A stretch of DNA of 64,000 nucleotides, taken from Syntrophus sp. (in: bacteria). GTDB lineage: Bacteria; Desulfobacterota; Syntrophorhabdia; Syntrophorhabdales; Syntrophorhabdaceae. The stretch covers positions 62,001 to 126,000 of the forward strand of contig PNOF01000001.1 in NCBI GenBank assembly GCA_013824645.1, written 5' to 3'. Below, piece after piece: positions 29,622 through 39,552 of the stretch. The notes under the pieces were generated by a model. The model saw only the letters and a program-made list of their open reading frames with translations. It was not told the origin of the DNA and did not search any database. Position numbers and translations under genes: made by a program. The stretch's first letter is position 1. Every line of letters starts with the position of its first letter.

Positions 29622-30509
29622 TTGAACTCAAAGATAGTTTCAACAGTTGGAACGGTTGGAACTCTTATAAAAAGGGGGGATAATATGGAACCGAACATAG
29701 CGGTTTTCAGAGGGAAGGAGATCAGGAAAACGATTCATGAAAATGAGTGGTGGTTTGTGGTAGTTGATGTAGTTTCCGTGTTGACCGATTCAAAAGATCC
29801 ATCCGGCTACATCAAAGATATGCGTCGTCGTGACGCGGAGTTATCCAAAGGGTGGGGGCAAATTGCCACCCCCCTTTGGATTGAAACTCCTGGCGGAAAG
29901 CAGAAGATCAACTGTGCCAACACGGAGGGTATTTTCCGCATCATCCAGTCAATTCCCTCTCCCAAAGCCGAGCCATTCAAACGCTGGTTGGCGAAGGTTG
30001 GCTACGAGCGGGTGCAGGAGATTGAAGACCCTGAACTGGGATCAAAGAGGACCCGTGCCCTCTACAAGGCAAAGGGGTATTCCGACGACTGGATCGAAAA
30101 GCGTATGCGCGGCATTGCCATTCGGGAAGAGCTTACAGACGAGTGGAAGAAGCGAAAGGTGAAGGAAGAGTATGAATACGCGATCCTCACAGCAGAGATT
30201 GCCAAAGCGGCATTCGGTGTGACGCCTGACGAGCATAAGAATTTGAAGGGGCTGAAGCGTCAGAATCTCCGGGACCACATGAACGATCTGGAATTGATAT
30301 TTTCAATGCTTGGAGAGGCAGCCACCACAGAGATAACAAAGGTTGACGACGCCCAAGGATTTGAGGAAAACAAACATGCTGCCTGGAAGGGTGGTGAGGT
30401 AGCGGGAACTGCACGAAAAGACCTTGAAGAAAAAACGGGGAAACGGGTGGTGTCATCTGAAAACTATCTGACAGCGCCGCAGAAGTTGAAGAAGCTTAAA
30501 GGGAAGTGA
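29622..30509 (+). CDS. BRO-N / DinD-like (phage antirepressor-type) protein
   Basis: IAVFRGKEIRKTIHENEWWFVVVDVVSVLTDSKDPSGYIKDMRRRD; DinD-like C-terminus; likely start 29685 (MEPNIAVF). Confidence 0.85.
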   Translation: MNSKIVSTVGTVGTLIKRGDNMEPNIAVFRGKEIRKTIHENEWWFVVVDVVSVLTDSKDPSGYIKDMRRRDAELSKGWGQIATPLWIETPGGKQKINCANTEGIFRIIQSIPSPKAEPFKRWLAKVGYERVQEIEDPELGSKRTRALYKAKGYSDDWIEKRMRGIAIREELTDEWKKRKVKEEYEYAILTAEIAKAAFGVTPDEHKNLKGLKRQNLRDHMNDLELIFSMLGEAATTEITKVDDAQGFEENKHAAWKGGEVAGTARKDLEEKTGKRVVSSENYLTAPQKLKKLKGK

Positions 30510-30604
30510 GACATCGGATAATTGCAGGGAGGAAAAACCATGATGACGCTTAAACGGCTGTCGAAAGCGCTCCATAGTGAAAACATTGCCGAAGGAGTTC
30601 GGGT

Positions 30605-31427
30605 ATGAGCAGTGTAAAGCCTATTATTGACACTCTTTTGTCGGAAGTGCGGACGCTCGTCATCTCTGCCCGCAACGCCGCAGCCCGCACCATCAATACG
30701 CTCCAGGTGCTTACCAATTATCAGATTGGCCGTCTCATTGTGGAACATGAACAAAAAGGGAAGGAACGGGCCAAATACGGCGCTAACCTGCTGAGAGAGC
30801 TTTCCGCCCAACTGACAAAAGAATTTGGTCTCGGCTTTTCAGAAGACAATCTCTCCAATATGAGAAGATTCTATCTGGTTTACAAAGCCAGGTTACCGGT
30901 AATTTCCGAGAAGCCTTCTCGGAAATCCACAGAAGAAGAAAAAGCCCCTCTAAATTTAAGCTGGTCCCATTATGTGTTTCTTTGCCGGATCAACAACGAG
31001 AAGGAACGGAGCTTTTATGAGATTGAAGCTTCTGAAAATGGCTGGTCATTGCCGGAACTGAGGCGTCAGTTCGATTCGTCACTATATGAGCGGCTCGCCC
31101 TGAGCCGCAACAAGGAGAAAGTCCTGGAGCTTGCCGAAAAAGGACAGCGTGTCACCAAGCCGGAAGATATGCTGAAGAATCCACTTGTACTAGAGTTTCT
31201 TGGATTGAAAGAAGAGGCACAGTATTCCGAATCTCAATTGGAATCAGCAATTATTGATAAACTTGAACACTTCCTTCTTGAATTGGGCAAAGGGTTCCTT
31301 TTTGAAGCACGGCAAAAACGCTTCACCTTTGATGAGGAACACTTTATATCAGCTCTATCTGCCGTCTAAAGAAGAGTTGAGACAGAAAATGATCGAATGG
31401 GCAGAAGAGACAGTGCCAACAAAATAG
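30605..31427 (+). pseudogene. DUF1016/YhcG-type nuclease with internal deletion and frameshift
   Basis: ORF ends at FTFDEEHFISALSAV*; shifted frame continues YQLYLPSKEELRQKMIEWAEETVPTK*. Confidence 0.75.
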
Positions 31428-31461
31428 CGTAGTTTGGACATTAACTTGAGAGAGGAGAAAA

Positions 31462-32076
31462 ATGGGAAAAATAGTTAAAGGGAAAGGGAAGGAGGCAGTC
31501 ACAAAAGCAAAGACGGCGGAAACGAACAACGCCAACAAGATTTATCAGATCAAGATATCACTTGCCGAAAGCAAACCGGAAATATGGCGGCGAGTACTCG
31601 TATCGGGCAAAACCACATTGTCCAAGCTTCACAGGATCATCCAGATGCTGATGCTTTGGGAGGACTATCATCTCCATGAATTTAACATAGAGGGAATCCG
31701 GTACACCGTACCTGACCCTGAAGAGATGGAACCTTACAAGGATGAGAAACGGTTTCATCTTTATCAGGTGGCCCTCAAAGGAGGGACGACGTTCCTCTAC
31801 ATCTACGACTTTGGCGATGAATGGATACACAACATAACAGTGGAGAAAATTCTGGACAACGATGAGCGGTTCGTTGGAAAGCCCCTCTGTATTGGCGGCG
31901 CACTATCCGGCCCTCCGGAAGACTGCGGTGGCGTATACGGCTACTACGAGACATTGAAAGCCGCCAAAAATAAAAGACATCCTGAGTATAAACTAAACAA
32001 AGAGTGGCTCGGTGAATTCGATCCAGAAGAGTTCAACCTCGGCTCGATAAACATAGTACTGTCAGGGCTGAGATGA
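31462..32076 (+). CDS. pRiA4b ORF-3-like protein
   Basis: YQIKISLAESKPEIWRRVLV..., YDFGDEWIHNI, CIGGALSGPPEDCGGVYGY. Confidence 0.92.
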   Translation: MGKIVKGKGKEAVTKAKTAETNNANKIYQIKISLAESKPEIWRRVLVSGKTTLSKLHRIIQMLMLWEDYHLHEFNIEGIRYTVPDPEEMEPYKDEKRFHLYQVALKGGTTFLYIYDFGDEWIHNITVEKILDNDERFVGKPLCIGGALSGPPEDCGGVYGYYETLKAAKNKRHPEYKLNKEWLGEFDPEEFNLGSINIVLSGLR

Positions 32077-32102
32077 AGAGTCGAAGGGTCCAAGTGGGTT
32101 AG

Positions 32103-34304
32103 ATGACGAAAGAATACTATGCTCATAGTCTTCCGGGAAGGCCGCAAGAAAAGTGGCAGCCGCTCGAAGAGCATTTAGGAAACGTGGCGGAAATGGCGCG
32201 GGGTTTTGCGGCGGAATTTGATGCGGGAGAGTGGGGATACCTCGCGGGATTGTGGCATGATTTGGGGAAGCTCGCCCCGGAGTTTCAGAATATGCTCCGT
32301 CTGGCAAATGGTCTTGATGTGAGTGGAACACACAACCATGGTCGCGTCAATCATTCAACTGCCGGGGCCATTCTTGCCGTTGAAAGATTTAAACTTGCAG
32401 GGAGAATCTTGTCCTATCTTGTGGCTGGCCATCATGCGGGTCTATCGGATTGGTCGAGTGATCAAGCGGGCAATGCAGCGCTTTCCATACGGCTTAACGA
32501 TATAGAGCTTTTTGAATCAATTAAAGACAACGTTCCAGAAAGCATTATGGCTCAGCCTTTCCCCAAGGAACGCCCAGGACTGGGAACTGATCCCGCGCTC
32601 TGGATTAGGATGCTCTTCTCATGTCTCGTAGACAGCGATTTCCTGGACACGGAAGGGTTCATGTCTTCCGACAAAGGCGACCTTCGAGGCGGCTATCCGG
32701 CCCTCGCAGAGCTTCTGCCGCGCTTCGAGGCTTTCATGAAGGAGAAATCCGATGGCGCAGAGGATACACCCGTGAACCGGATACGTGCTCAAGTTTTGAA
32801 TCGCTGCAAATCCTTTGCAGGCAACGAGCCAGGTATCTATACCCTCACGGTACCTACGGGAGGCGGAAAAACCCTGTCTTCAATGGCCTTCGCTCTTCAT
32901 CACGCCATTTATCATGGAAAGAAGCGGATTATTTACGTCATTCCCTACACCAGCATCATCGAACAGACAGCGGACCAGTTCCGACAGATCTTTGGTAACG
33001 CTGTCATAGAACACCATTCCAATTTTGACAGCACCGGCGAGGATGATGAGAGCGGCAAGGCTCGACTTGCTTGTGAGAACTGGGATGCACCTGTTGTTGT
33101 CACCACTTCGGTGCAATTCTTTGAATCCGTCTTTGCAAATCGTTCGAGCAGGTGCCGTAAGCTTCACAACATCATCAACTCCGTTGTTGTCTTTGATGAG
33201 GTTCAGCTCTTACCTCCCGAGTTCCTGAAGCCCATCCTTTATTCGATCACAGAATTGCAGAGCACATATAACGCCACACTTCTTCTCTGTACAGCAACGC
33301 AACCGGCTTTCGGCCCGCATCCGGAGTTTGGGTTTAATGGACTTAAAGATATGAAAGAGATCATGGAAGACCCTGGCGATCTTTACCGCAACCTCAAAAG
33401 GGTTGAGGTAAAGGTACCAGACAACCTTCTTCAACCAAAACTCTGGGAGGACTTGGCCTCAGAACTGAGCGAGATTGAATCGGTTCTGTGCGTGGTAAAC
33501 CGCCGTGACGATTGCCGTGAACTGTGGAAGATGATGCCGGAAGGAACATTCCATCTTTCGGCCCTCATGTGCGGCGCGCACCGCTCTCACAAGATCTCGG
33601 AGATTAAAGCCCGCCTTTCGAAAGGGTTACCGACCCGCGTTATCAGTACGCAACTCGTAGAAGCAGGCGTCGATATCGACTTCCCCGTCGTCTATCGCGC
33701 TGTTGCAGGTCTCGATTCTATTGCTCAGGCCGCAGGCAGATGCAACAGAGAAGGTCGCCTGGAGATGGGGAGGGTCATCGTTTTCTGCCCTCCAAGTGAA
33801 CCGCCTGTCGGTCATCTGCGGCAGGCAGCCCAGATTGGCAGGCGGTTTCTCGAATCTGACGATAAAGATTTTCTTTCACCGGATAAGTTCACGCGATTCT
33901 TCGAGGAGCTTTACTGGCTTCAGGCCGATCGCCTCGACATCAAAGGTATTATGGATGACCTTGCCCCTGATGGGGAATTTCGTTTCAGCTTCAGGTCAGC
34001 GGCGCAGAACTTCAGGATCATTGATGAGCAAAAACAGGGACCTGTCCTTGTCACCTATGGCGAGGGCGCAAAACTCATTACCCTTCTTGAAAAAATGGGG
34101 CCGGAGAGGTGGCTTATGCGAAAGCTACAACGTTACGTGGTCAACCTTCCTCGCTATTTGCACACCAGACTTGTGGCGGAGGGGGCCGTTCGTCAGGTCT
34201 GCCCAGGAATATTCATACAGGGCCACAGCGCCATGTATCGTGATGACATTGGATTTTGCCCTGAACAGTCGATCATCTATGCGCCCGATGATCTGATCTG
34301 TTAG
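32103..34304 (+). CDS. cas3: Cas3 HD-nuclease/helicase (type I-C)
   Basis: HD motif WHDLGKLAPEFQ, Walker A PTGGGKT, DEVQ box, QLVEAGVDIDFP. Confidence 0.96.
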   Translation: MTKEYYAHSLPGRPQEKWQPLEEHLGNVAEMARGFAAEFDAGEWGYLAGLWHDLGKLAPEFQNMLRLANGLDVSGTHNHGRVNHSTAGAILAVERFKLAGRILSYLVAGHHAGLSDWSSDQAGNAALSIRLNDIELFESIKDNVPESIMAQPFPKERPGLGTDPALWIRMLFSCLVDSDFLDTEGFMSSDKGDLRGGYPALAELLPRFEAFMKEKSDGAEDTPVNRIRAQVLNRCKSFAGNEPGIYTLTVPTGGGKTLSSMAFALHHAIYHGKKRIIYVIPYTSIIEQTADQFRQIFGNAVIEHHSNFDSTGEDDESGKARLACENWDAPVVVTTSVQFFESVFANRSSRCRKLHNIINSVVVFDEVQLLPPEFLKPILYSITELQSTYNATLLLCTATQPAFGPHPEFGFNGLKDMKEIMEDPGDLYRNLKRVEVKVPDNLLQPKLWEDLASELSEIESVLCVVNRRDDCRELWKMMPEGTFHLSALMCGAHRSHKISEIKARLSKGLPTRVISTQLVEAGVDIDFPVVYRAVAGLDSIAQAAGRCNREGRLEMGRVIVFCPPSEPPVGHLRQAAQIGRRFLESDDKDFLSPDKFTRFFEELYWLQADRLDIKGIMDDLAPDGEFRFSFRSAAQNFRIIDEQKQGPVLVTYGEGAKLITLLEKMGPERWLMRKLQRYVVNLPRYLHTRLVAEGAVRQVCPGIFIQGHSAMYRDDIGFCPEQSIIYAPDDLIC

Positions 34305-34327
34305 GTAACGAAAGTAAAGGAGGTATT

Positions 34328-35002
34328 ATGGATGGACCTGTAAGAAGAAGCAAAACCATACTCCTCAAGGTGTGGGGTGACAACGCCTGCTTCACAAGGC
34401 CGGAGATGAAGGTGGAGCGGGTCTCTTATGACGTCATGACGCCATCGGCGGCGCGCGGCGTCCTTGAAGCGATTCTTTGGAAACCGGCAATTCAATGGCA
34501 GGTTGAACAGATCGATGTGCTGAACCCCATTCGTTGGGAATCAGTGCGACGGAATGAGGTAGGTGCTCAAATGTCGAGCCGCACAAATGGCCTATTCATT
34601 GAAGACCAACGCCAGCAGAGAGCGGGACTTTTTCTACGTGAAGTAGCGTACACAATCCACGCTCATTTCACCATGACCGACAAGGCAGGTCCTGAGGACA
34701 ATGTTATCAAATTTGAAGAAATGTTTGTTCGTCGAGCAGAAAAGGGCCAATGCTTTCATCGGCCCTATCTCGGCTGTCGTGAGTTTTCGGCACACTTCAA
34801 GCTGGTGTTGCCCGATGAACAAGCACTTGAACCAAGGAGTGAGACCCGCGATCTGGGATGGATGTTGTTCGACATGGTCCACGACAATAAAGCTGACAAA
34901 GATCATGTTCATAGCTGTACAGAAGGGTGCCGCCCATCTTTTTTCAAAGCCGTGATGGAGAATGGCAAGATCGATCTCAGAGGCATCGAGGTGCGATCAT
35001 GA
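34328..35002 (+). CDS. cas5c: Cas5 (type I-C, Cas5d/Cas5c)
   Basis: TILLKVWGDNACFTRPEMKVERVSYDVMTPSAARGVLEAI. Confidence 0.96.
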   Translation: MDGPVRRSKTILLKVWGDNACFTRPEMKVERVSYDVMTPSAARGVLEAILWKPAIQWQVEQIDVLNPIRWESVRRNEVGAQMSSRTNGLFIEDQRQQRAGLFLREVAYTIHAHFTMTDKAGPEDNVIKFEEMFVRRAEKGQCFHRPYLGCREFSAHFKLVLPDEQALEPRSETRDLGWMLFDMVHDNKADKDHVHSCTEGCRPSFFKAVMENGKIDLRGIEVRS

Positions 35003-36723
35003 TATTGCAGGCGTTGACATCCTATTACAATCGAACAGCTCAGGGCGGCGGTGATATCGCGGCTCCGGGATTCCAGAAGCAACAAATCCCTTTTCTCATA
35101 GTTTTGGACCAAGAGGGCCGCTTTGTTGATCTCCAAGACACTCGTAGCGGAGAGGGAAAGAAAAAGATTGGACGGACCTTCACTGTGCCTAAGGCTATTA
35201 AGAAGACGAGCGGTATTGCATCCAATCTCCTCTGGGACACACCCGCCTACGTTCTTGGCCGTCCGAAACCTGACCAGAATGATACTCCCGAAAAGCCGGT
35301 GAGGCAGAGGCAGGCATTTCTGGATCGTATCAAAGAAAGCTTCCCGGGTCCAAATGCAGAAATTGCGGTTTCTGCCATTCTTACGTTTCTTGAGGGAAAC
35401 GATTTTCAAACCCTTTTTGATCATCCTTCATGGAAAGAAATCGAAGAAAAGGGGCTTATACTGAGCTTCAAGCTCAATACTGACAACAGCCTTGTTTGTG
35501 AGAGGCAGGCTGTTGTAAATGCACTCGGAGGGACAAAGACGCCAACAAAAGGTAACGGCATCTGTCTTGTAAGTGGTGAAGCGGACACACCGGTCAGGCT
35601 TCACACTGCCATTAAGGGTGTATGGGGCGCTCAAACATCAGGAGCCAACATTGTCTCCTTCAATCTTAGGGCGTTCACATCCTTCAACAAAGAGCAGGGT
35701 CTTAACGCTCCCGTGGGAGGACGGAGTGAATTTGCTTACACTACGGCACTGAACACCCTTCTTGAAAAAGGATCACGACAGCGTTTACAGGTGGGTGATG
35801 CCAGCACTGTCTTTTGGGCTGAAAAAAAACATGTCATGGAAGATGTTTTTGCCGACATATTCGGCGAGCCCGCTAAGGACAATCCTGTGCAGGATCACAA
35901 AAGCCTTATTGCCTTATTTTGTGCTCCTAAAACCGGCAGCAGACCGGAACTTGATCCAAACACACGCTTCTATGTCCTCGGACTGGCCCCTAATGCAGCC
36001 CGAATAGCAGTCCGTTTCTGGTACAACGGCACAGTCAAAGAAGTTGCTGACAACATTTACCAGCATTTTGAAGACTGTTCAATTGTTCACGGGCCTAATC
36101 AACCAGAAACGCTGTCTCTCTTCCGTCTATTGGTTTCAACAGCATCACAAGGCAAATCAGAGAATATACAACCGAATCTCGCGGGAGATTTCATGCGGAC
36201 CATTCTCGCAGGAACACCATATCCGCAAACATTGCTGGCTGCCGCTATTCGACGGCTGCGGGCTGAACACGAGGTTACGTACGCTCGCAGCGCGCTGATA
36301 AAGGCAATGTTGGTCAGGGAGTCGAGATACTACAATAAAAACCATAAGGAGGTAGGCATGGCATTGGATAGAACAAATGGCAACATCGGCTACCGGCTCG
36401 GGCGGCTTTTTGCCGTTTTGGAGAAGATACAAGAAGAGGCCAATCCCGGTATTAATGCCACGATCCGGGACCGCTATTACGGAGCAGCGTCAAGTACCCC
36501 AGTGGCCGCGTTCTCACAGTTAATGAAGCTCAAAAATCATCACATTTCAAAGTTGGATAGTCGTGGACGTGCAGTCAATCTTGAACGTATCGTCGGAGAG
36601 ATAGTCGATGGCATTAACGAATTCCCGACATATCTTTCGCTTTCAGACCAAGGTCGGTTTGCCGTTGGCTATTATCATCAACGACAAGATTTCTTTACCA
36701 AGAAAGATGAACAGCAAATATAA
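34999..36723 (+). CDS. cas8c: Cas8c/Csd1
   Basis: MILQALTSYYNRTA..., position between cas5 and cas7; start overlaps cas5 stop. Confidence 0.95.
   Translation: MILQALTSYYNRTAQGGGDIAAPGFQKQQIPFLIVLDQEGRFVDLQDTRSGEGKKKIGRTFTVPKAIKKTSGIASNLLWDTPAYVLGRPKPDQNDTPEKPVRQRQAFLDRIKESFPGPNAEIAVSAILTFLEGNDFQTLFDHPSWKEIEEKGLILSFKLNTDNSLVCERQAVVNALGGTKTPTKGNGICLVSGEADTPVRLHTAIKGVWGAQTSGANIVSFNLRAFTSFNKEQGLNAPVGGRSEFAYTTALNTLLEKGSRQRLQVGDASTVFWAEKKHVMEDVFADIFGEPAKDNPVQDHKSLIALFCAPKTGSRPELDPNTRFYVLGLAPNAARIAVRFWYNGTVKEVADNIYQHFEDCSIVHGPNQPETLSLFRLLVSTASQGKSENIQPNLAGDFMRTILAGTPYPQTLLAAAIRRLRAEHEVTYARSALIKAMLVRESRYYNKNHKEVGMALDRTNGNIGYRLGRLFAVLEKIQEEANPGINATIRDRYYGAASSTPVAAFSQLMKLKNHHISKLDSRGRAVNLERIVGEIVDGINEFPTYLSLSDQGRFAVGYYHQRQDFFTKKDEQQI
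36358..36723 (+). CDS. Putative internally translated Cas11c small subunit (121 aa)
   Basis: aaggaggt (36346-36353) 4 nt before an in-frame ATG near the 3' end of cas8c. Confidence 0.7.
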   Translation: MALDRTNGNIGYRLGRLFAVLEKIQEEANPGINATIRDRYYGAASSTPVAAFSQLMKLKNHHISKLDSRGRAVNLERIVGEIVDGINEFPTYLSLSDQGRFAVGYYHQRQDFFTKKDEQQI

Positions 36724-36750
36724 CCAATACGAGATAAGGAGAATATACCC

Positions 36751-37860
36751 ATGAGTGACACAACTAATACAGTTCAGAATCGTTACGACTTTGTGCTCTT
36801 TTTCGATGTCAAAGACGGCAACCCCAACGGAGACCCGGACGCCGGAAACCTTCCTCGCATGGACCCGGAAACAGGCCACGGCCTTGTCACGGACGTGTGC
36901 CTCAAAAGGAAGGTACGGAATTATGTGCAGTTAGCGAAGAATTGCGAGAAGGGAAATGACATATACGTCAAGGAAAAGGCTGTACTAGGACGAGCCCACG
37001 TAGAGGCTTTTAAAGATCTGGGTATTCAGCTTGGCGAGGAGTACAAAACGTCGATAGGAAAAGAGGTTTATGAGGGGCTGGAGGAAACTGGACTTCCTCC
37101 AGGAATCACAACAGATGGTGATGAAGATGCCAATATTTACAGTCTCACGGTGGCTTCCGATGCTGATAAGAAAGAAATAAAAGAATGGCTTAAAGACAAT
37201 AAACCAATCAAAGCAATCAAGGACACAATTAATGATGCCCTCAAACAAGCCAAAACACGAAAGCCGTCAGGAGAAGAAGTTGAACAAGGCAGAGAAAAGA
37301 TGTGCGAGAAATTCTTCGATATTAGAACTTTTGGAGGGGTCCTTTCTCTAAAATCGGCACCCAACTGTGGGCAAGTGAGAGGTCCCGTCCAGTTGACGTT
37401 TGCCCGCAGTGTTGATCAGATTGTGCCCCTGGAACACAGCATCACCAGAATGGCAGTAGCCACCGAAGCAGAAGCCGAGAAGCAGCAGGGAGATAATCGC
37501 ACAATGGGCCGTAAATTTACTGTGCCTTACGCTCTCTATCGCTGCCACGGCTTTATTTCTGCCCCTTTAGCTGACAAGACCGGTTTTAGTGATACCGATC
37601 TCACTCTCTTCTGGGATGCCCTTGCAAATATGTTCGAGCATGACCGGTCTGCCGCACACGGTGAGATGACAGCCCGCAAGCTCTTTGTTTTCAAACACGA
37701 TTCCAAAATGGGCAAGGCCCCAGCACACCAGCTATTTGATCTGGTTGAGGCAAAGCGGGCCAACGGTAATGACAAGCCGCCCCGCGCTTTTTCCGACTAT
37801 AGGATCGAATTTGACAAGGCTAAGGTCCCAGCAGGAGTAACAACAGAAGAGAAGATATAA
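36751..37860 (+). CDS. cas7c: Cas7c/Csd2
   Basis: NRYDFVLFFDVKDGNPNGDPDAGNLPRMDPETGHGLVTDVCLKRKVRNYV. Confidence 0.97.
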   Translation: MSDTTNTVQNRYDFVLFFDVKDGNPNGDPDAGNLPRMDPETGHGLVTDVCLKRKVRNYVQLAKNCEKGNDIYVKEKAVLGRAHVEAFKDLGIQLGEEYKTSIGKEVYEGLEETGLPPGITTDGDEDANIYSLTVASDADKKEIKEWLKDNKPIKAIKDTINDALKQAKTRKPSGEEVEQGREKMCEKFFDIRTFGGVLSLKSAPNCGQVRGPVQLTFARSVDQIVPLEHSITRMAVATEAEAEKQQGDNRTMGRKFTVPYALYRCHGFISAPLADKTGFSDTDLTLFWDALANMFEHDRSAAHGEMTARKLFVFKHDSKMGKAPAHQLFDLVEAKRANGNDKPPRAFSDYRIEFDKAKVPAGVTTEEKI

Positions 37861-37879
37861 GAACTGAGGGAGGTAACCC

Positions 37880-38434
37880 ATGGCCCTTGAACCCATCATC
37901 CCTCCTCACGGCGAGTACCGGGAACTGAAGTCTCACCAGATGGCGGAGATCATTTACGAGGCTACGGTAGTTTTCTGCGGGCGCTTCATCGAGAAACGGT
38001 CGCGCACCAATGATCAGATGGTACAGGCGGCCCGGAGCAGCAAGCAAAATATCACCGAAGGCAGCATGGCCTCAGGCACCTCAAGGAAGACGGAGCTTAA
38101 GCTCATCGGCGTGGCGCGGGCAAGCTTGGAAGAACTACTGCTTGATTTTGAAGATTTTCTGCGGCAGAAAGCATTGCCCCTGTGGGGCAAAGAGCACGCC
38201 AAAGCCAAGGAAGTTCGAACACTTGCCTGGAAAGAAAATAGGTCCTATTCGACCTATAAGGCCTATTTCGAAAACCCAAACCCGGAGGTTGCAGCAAATG
38301 CCGCAATCTGCGTGATTCACCAGGCCAACTACCTCCTTGACCAGCAACTTCGGACCCTTGAAAAAAGCTTTCTTGAAGTACCGGATGCGGTCACAGACAA
38401 GAGGATCGCTGAGATAGCAATGAATCGTTCATGA
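37880..38434 (+). CDS. Four-helix-bundle (23S IVS protein-like) protein
   Basis: FCGRFIEKRSRTNDQMVQAARSSKQNITEGSMASGTSRKTELKLIGVARASLEELLLDFEDFLR. Confidence 0.85.
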   Translation: MALEPIIPPHGEYRELKSHQMAEIIYEATVVFCGRFIEKRSRTNDQMVQAARSSKQNITEGSMASGTSRKTELKLIGVARASLEELLLDFEDFLRQKALPLWGKEHAKAKEVRTLAWKENRSYSTYKAYFENPNPEVAANAAICVIHQANYLLDQQLRTLEKSFLEVPDAVTDKRIAEIAMNRS

Positions 38435-38461
38435 CAGACCAAAAAGGAGTAACAATTTCTT

Positions 38462-39502
38462 ATGATGACTTTACGACGCTTCCTTTTCGGACTTGATGTA
38501 ATTCCTGCAACTACGTCCTGGTACCTGGCTGACATTAGCGAAGCAAAAGGCAGGCAGGAGCTTTTTACAAGACAGTCGCCACAGCGGCTAAAAACACTCA
38601 AGGAACATGCCCTCGTCGAGAGTGCAGTCTCTTCCAATCGCATCGAGGGTATTGAGGTAGATAACAAGCGCATCGGCACAATTATCTTTGGAAATACGCT
38701 TCTTCACGATCGTTCCGAGGAAGAGGTTCGCGGTTACCGGGAGGCGCTTAATCTCATCCATGAAAAGAGCTCACAATTGCCGATCCGCGAGGAAGTCCTG
38801 AAAGAATTGCATCGGATTACCCGTGGGGAAATATGGGATGCAGGAAAATACAAGGAGAAAGACGGCGACATTATTGAAAAACAACAGAACGGCACGTCGA
38901 GTGTCAGGTTCAAGACAGTTTCTGCGGCAAGGACTCCCGACTGCACGAGGGAGCTCATTGTTTTGTTGCATAGCATATTAGATGAAAGAAAGGTTCACCC
39001 TATCATTGCACTTGCCGCGTTCAATCTCGACTTTTTGTGTATCCATCCATTCCGTGATGGAAACGGAAGAGTCTCCAGACTGCTCATGCTCTTGCAGTGC
39101 TATCATCAGGGTATTGAAGTTGGAAGGTATATAAGCCTTGAGCGGCTTATCGAACAGAACAAGGAGCGATATTACGAAACGCTGAAGCTGAGTTCGGAAG
39201 GGTGGCATGAGGGCAGTCATGATCCGTGGCATTACATCAATTTTATCTGTTACATTCTGAAAAGCGCATATAGAGAATTTGAAGAAAGATTGGGCAGGCT
39301 GCCACAGCCGAAAGGCGAAAAAACAGCGTTAGTGCATGGTGCAATAAACGGCTTCCCCAGTAGTTTCAGCGTTGCCGAGATTCAGCGAAAATGTCCCGGC
39401 GTTGGCATTGATATGATTCGGCGGGTGCTAAAAGATATGCAGAGCGAAGATATTGTTGAATGCATAATACGAGGTAGAGATGCAAAATGGCAAAAAAGGT
39501 AA
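38462..39502 (+). CDS. Fic-family protein
   Basis: HPFRDGNGRVSR at 39044-39079; upstream SNRIEG matches the (S/T)xxxE(G/N) inhibitory motif. Confidence 0.95.
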   Translation: MMTLRRFLFGLDVIPATTSWYLADISEAKGRQELFTRQSPQRLKTLKEHALVESAVSSNRIEGIEVDNKRIGTIIFGNTLLHDRSEEEVRGYREALNLIHEKSSQLPIREEVLKELHRITRGEIWDAGKYKEKDGDIIEKQQNGTSSVRFKTVSAARTPDCTRELIVLLHSILDERKVHPIIALAAFNLDFLCIHPFRDGNGRVSRLLMLLQCYHQGIEVGRYISLERLIEQNKERYYETLKLSSEGWHEGSHDPWHYINFICYILKSAYREFEERLGRLPQPKGEKTALVHGAINGFPSSFSVAEIQRKCPGVGIDMIRRVLKDMQSEDIVECIIRGRDAKWQKR

Positions 39503-39552
39503 TTCGGTAATGACTATTTAATTAGGTATTTAATTAGGTAAGGTAACCTACA

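Noticed and set aside
33703-34296. 197-aa alternative-frame ORF in cas3
   Set aside because: Alternative frame within an intact cas3.
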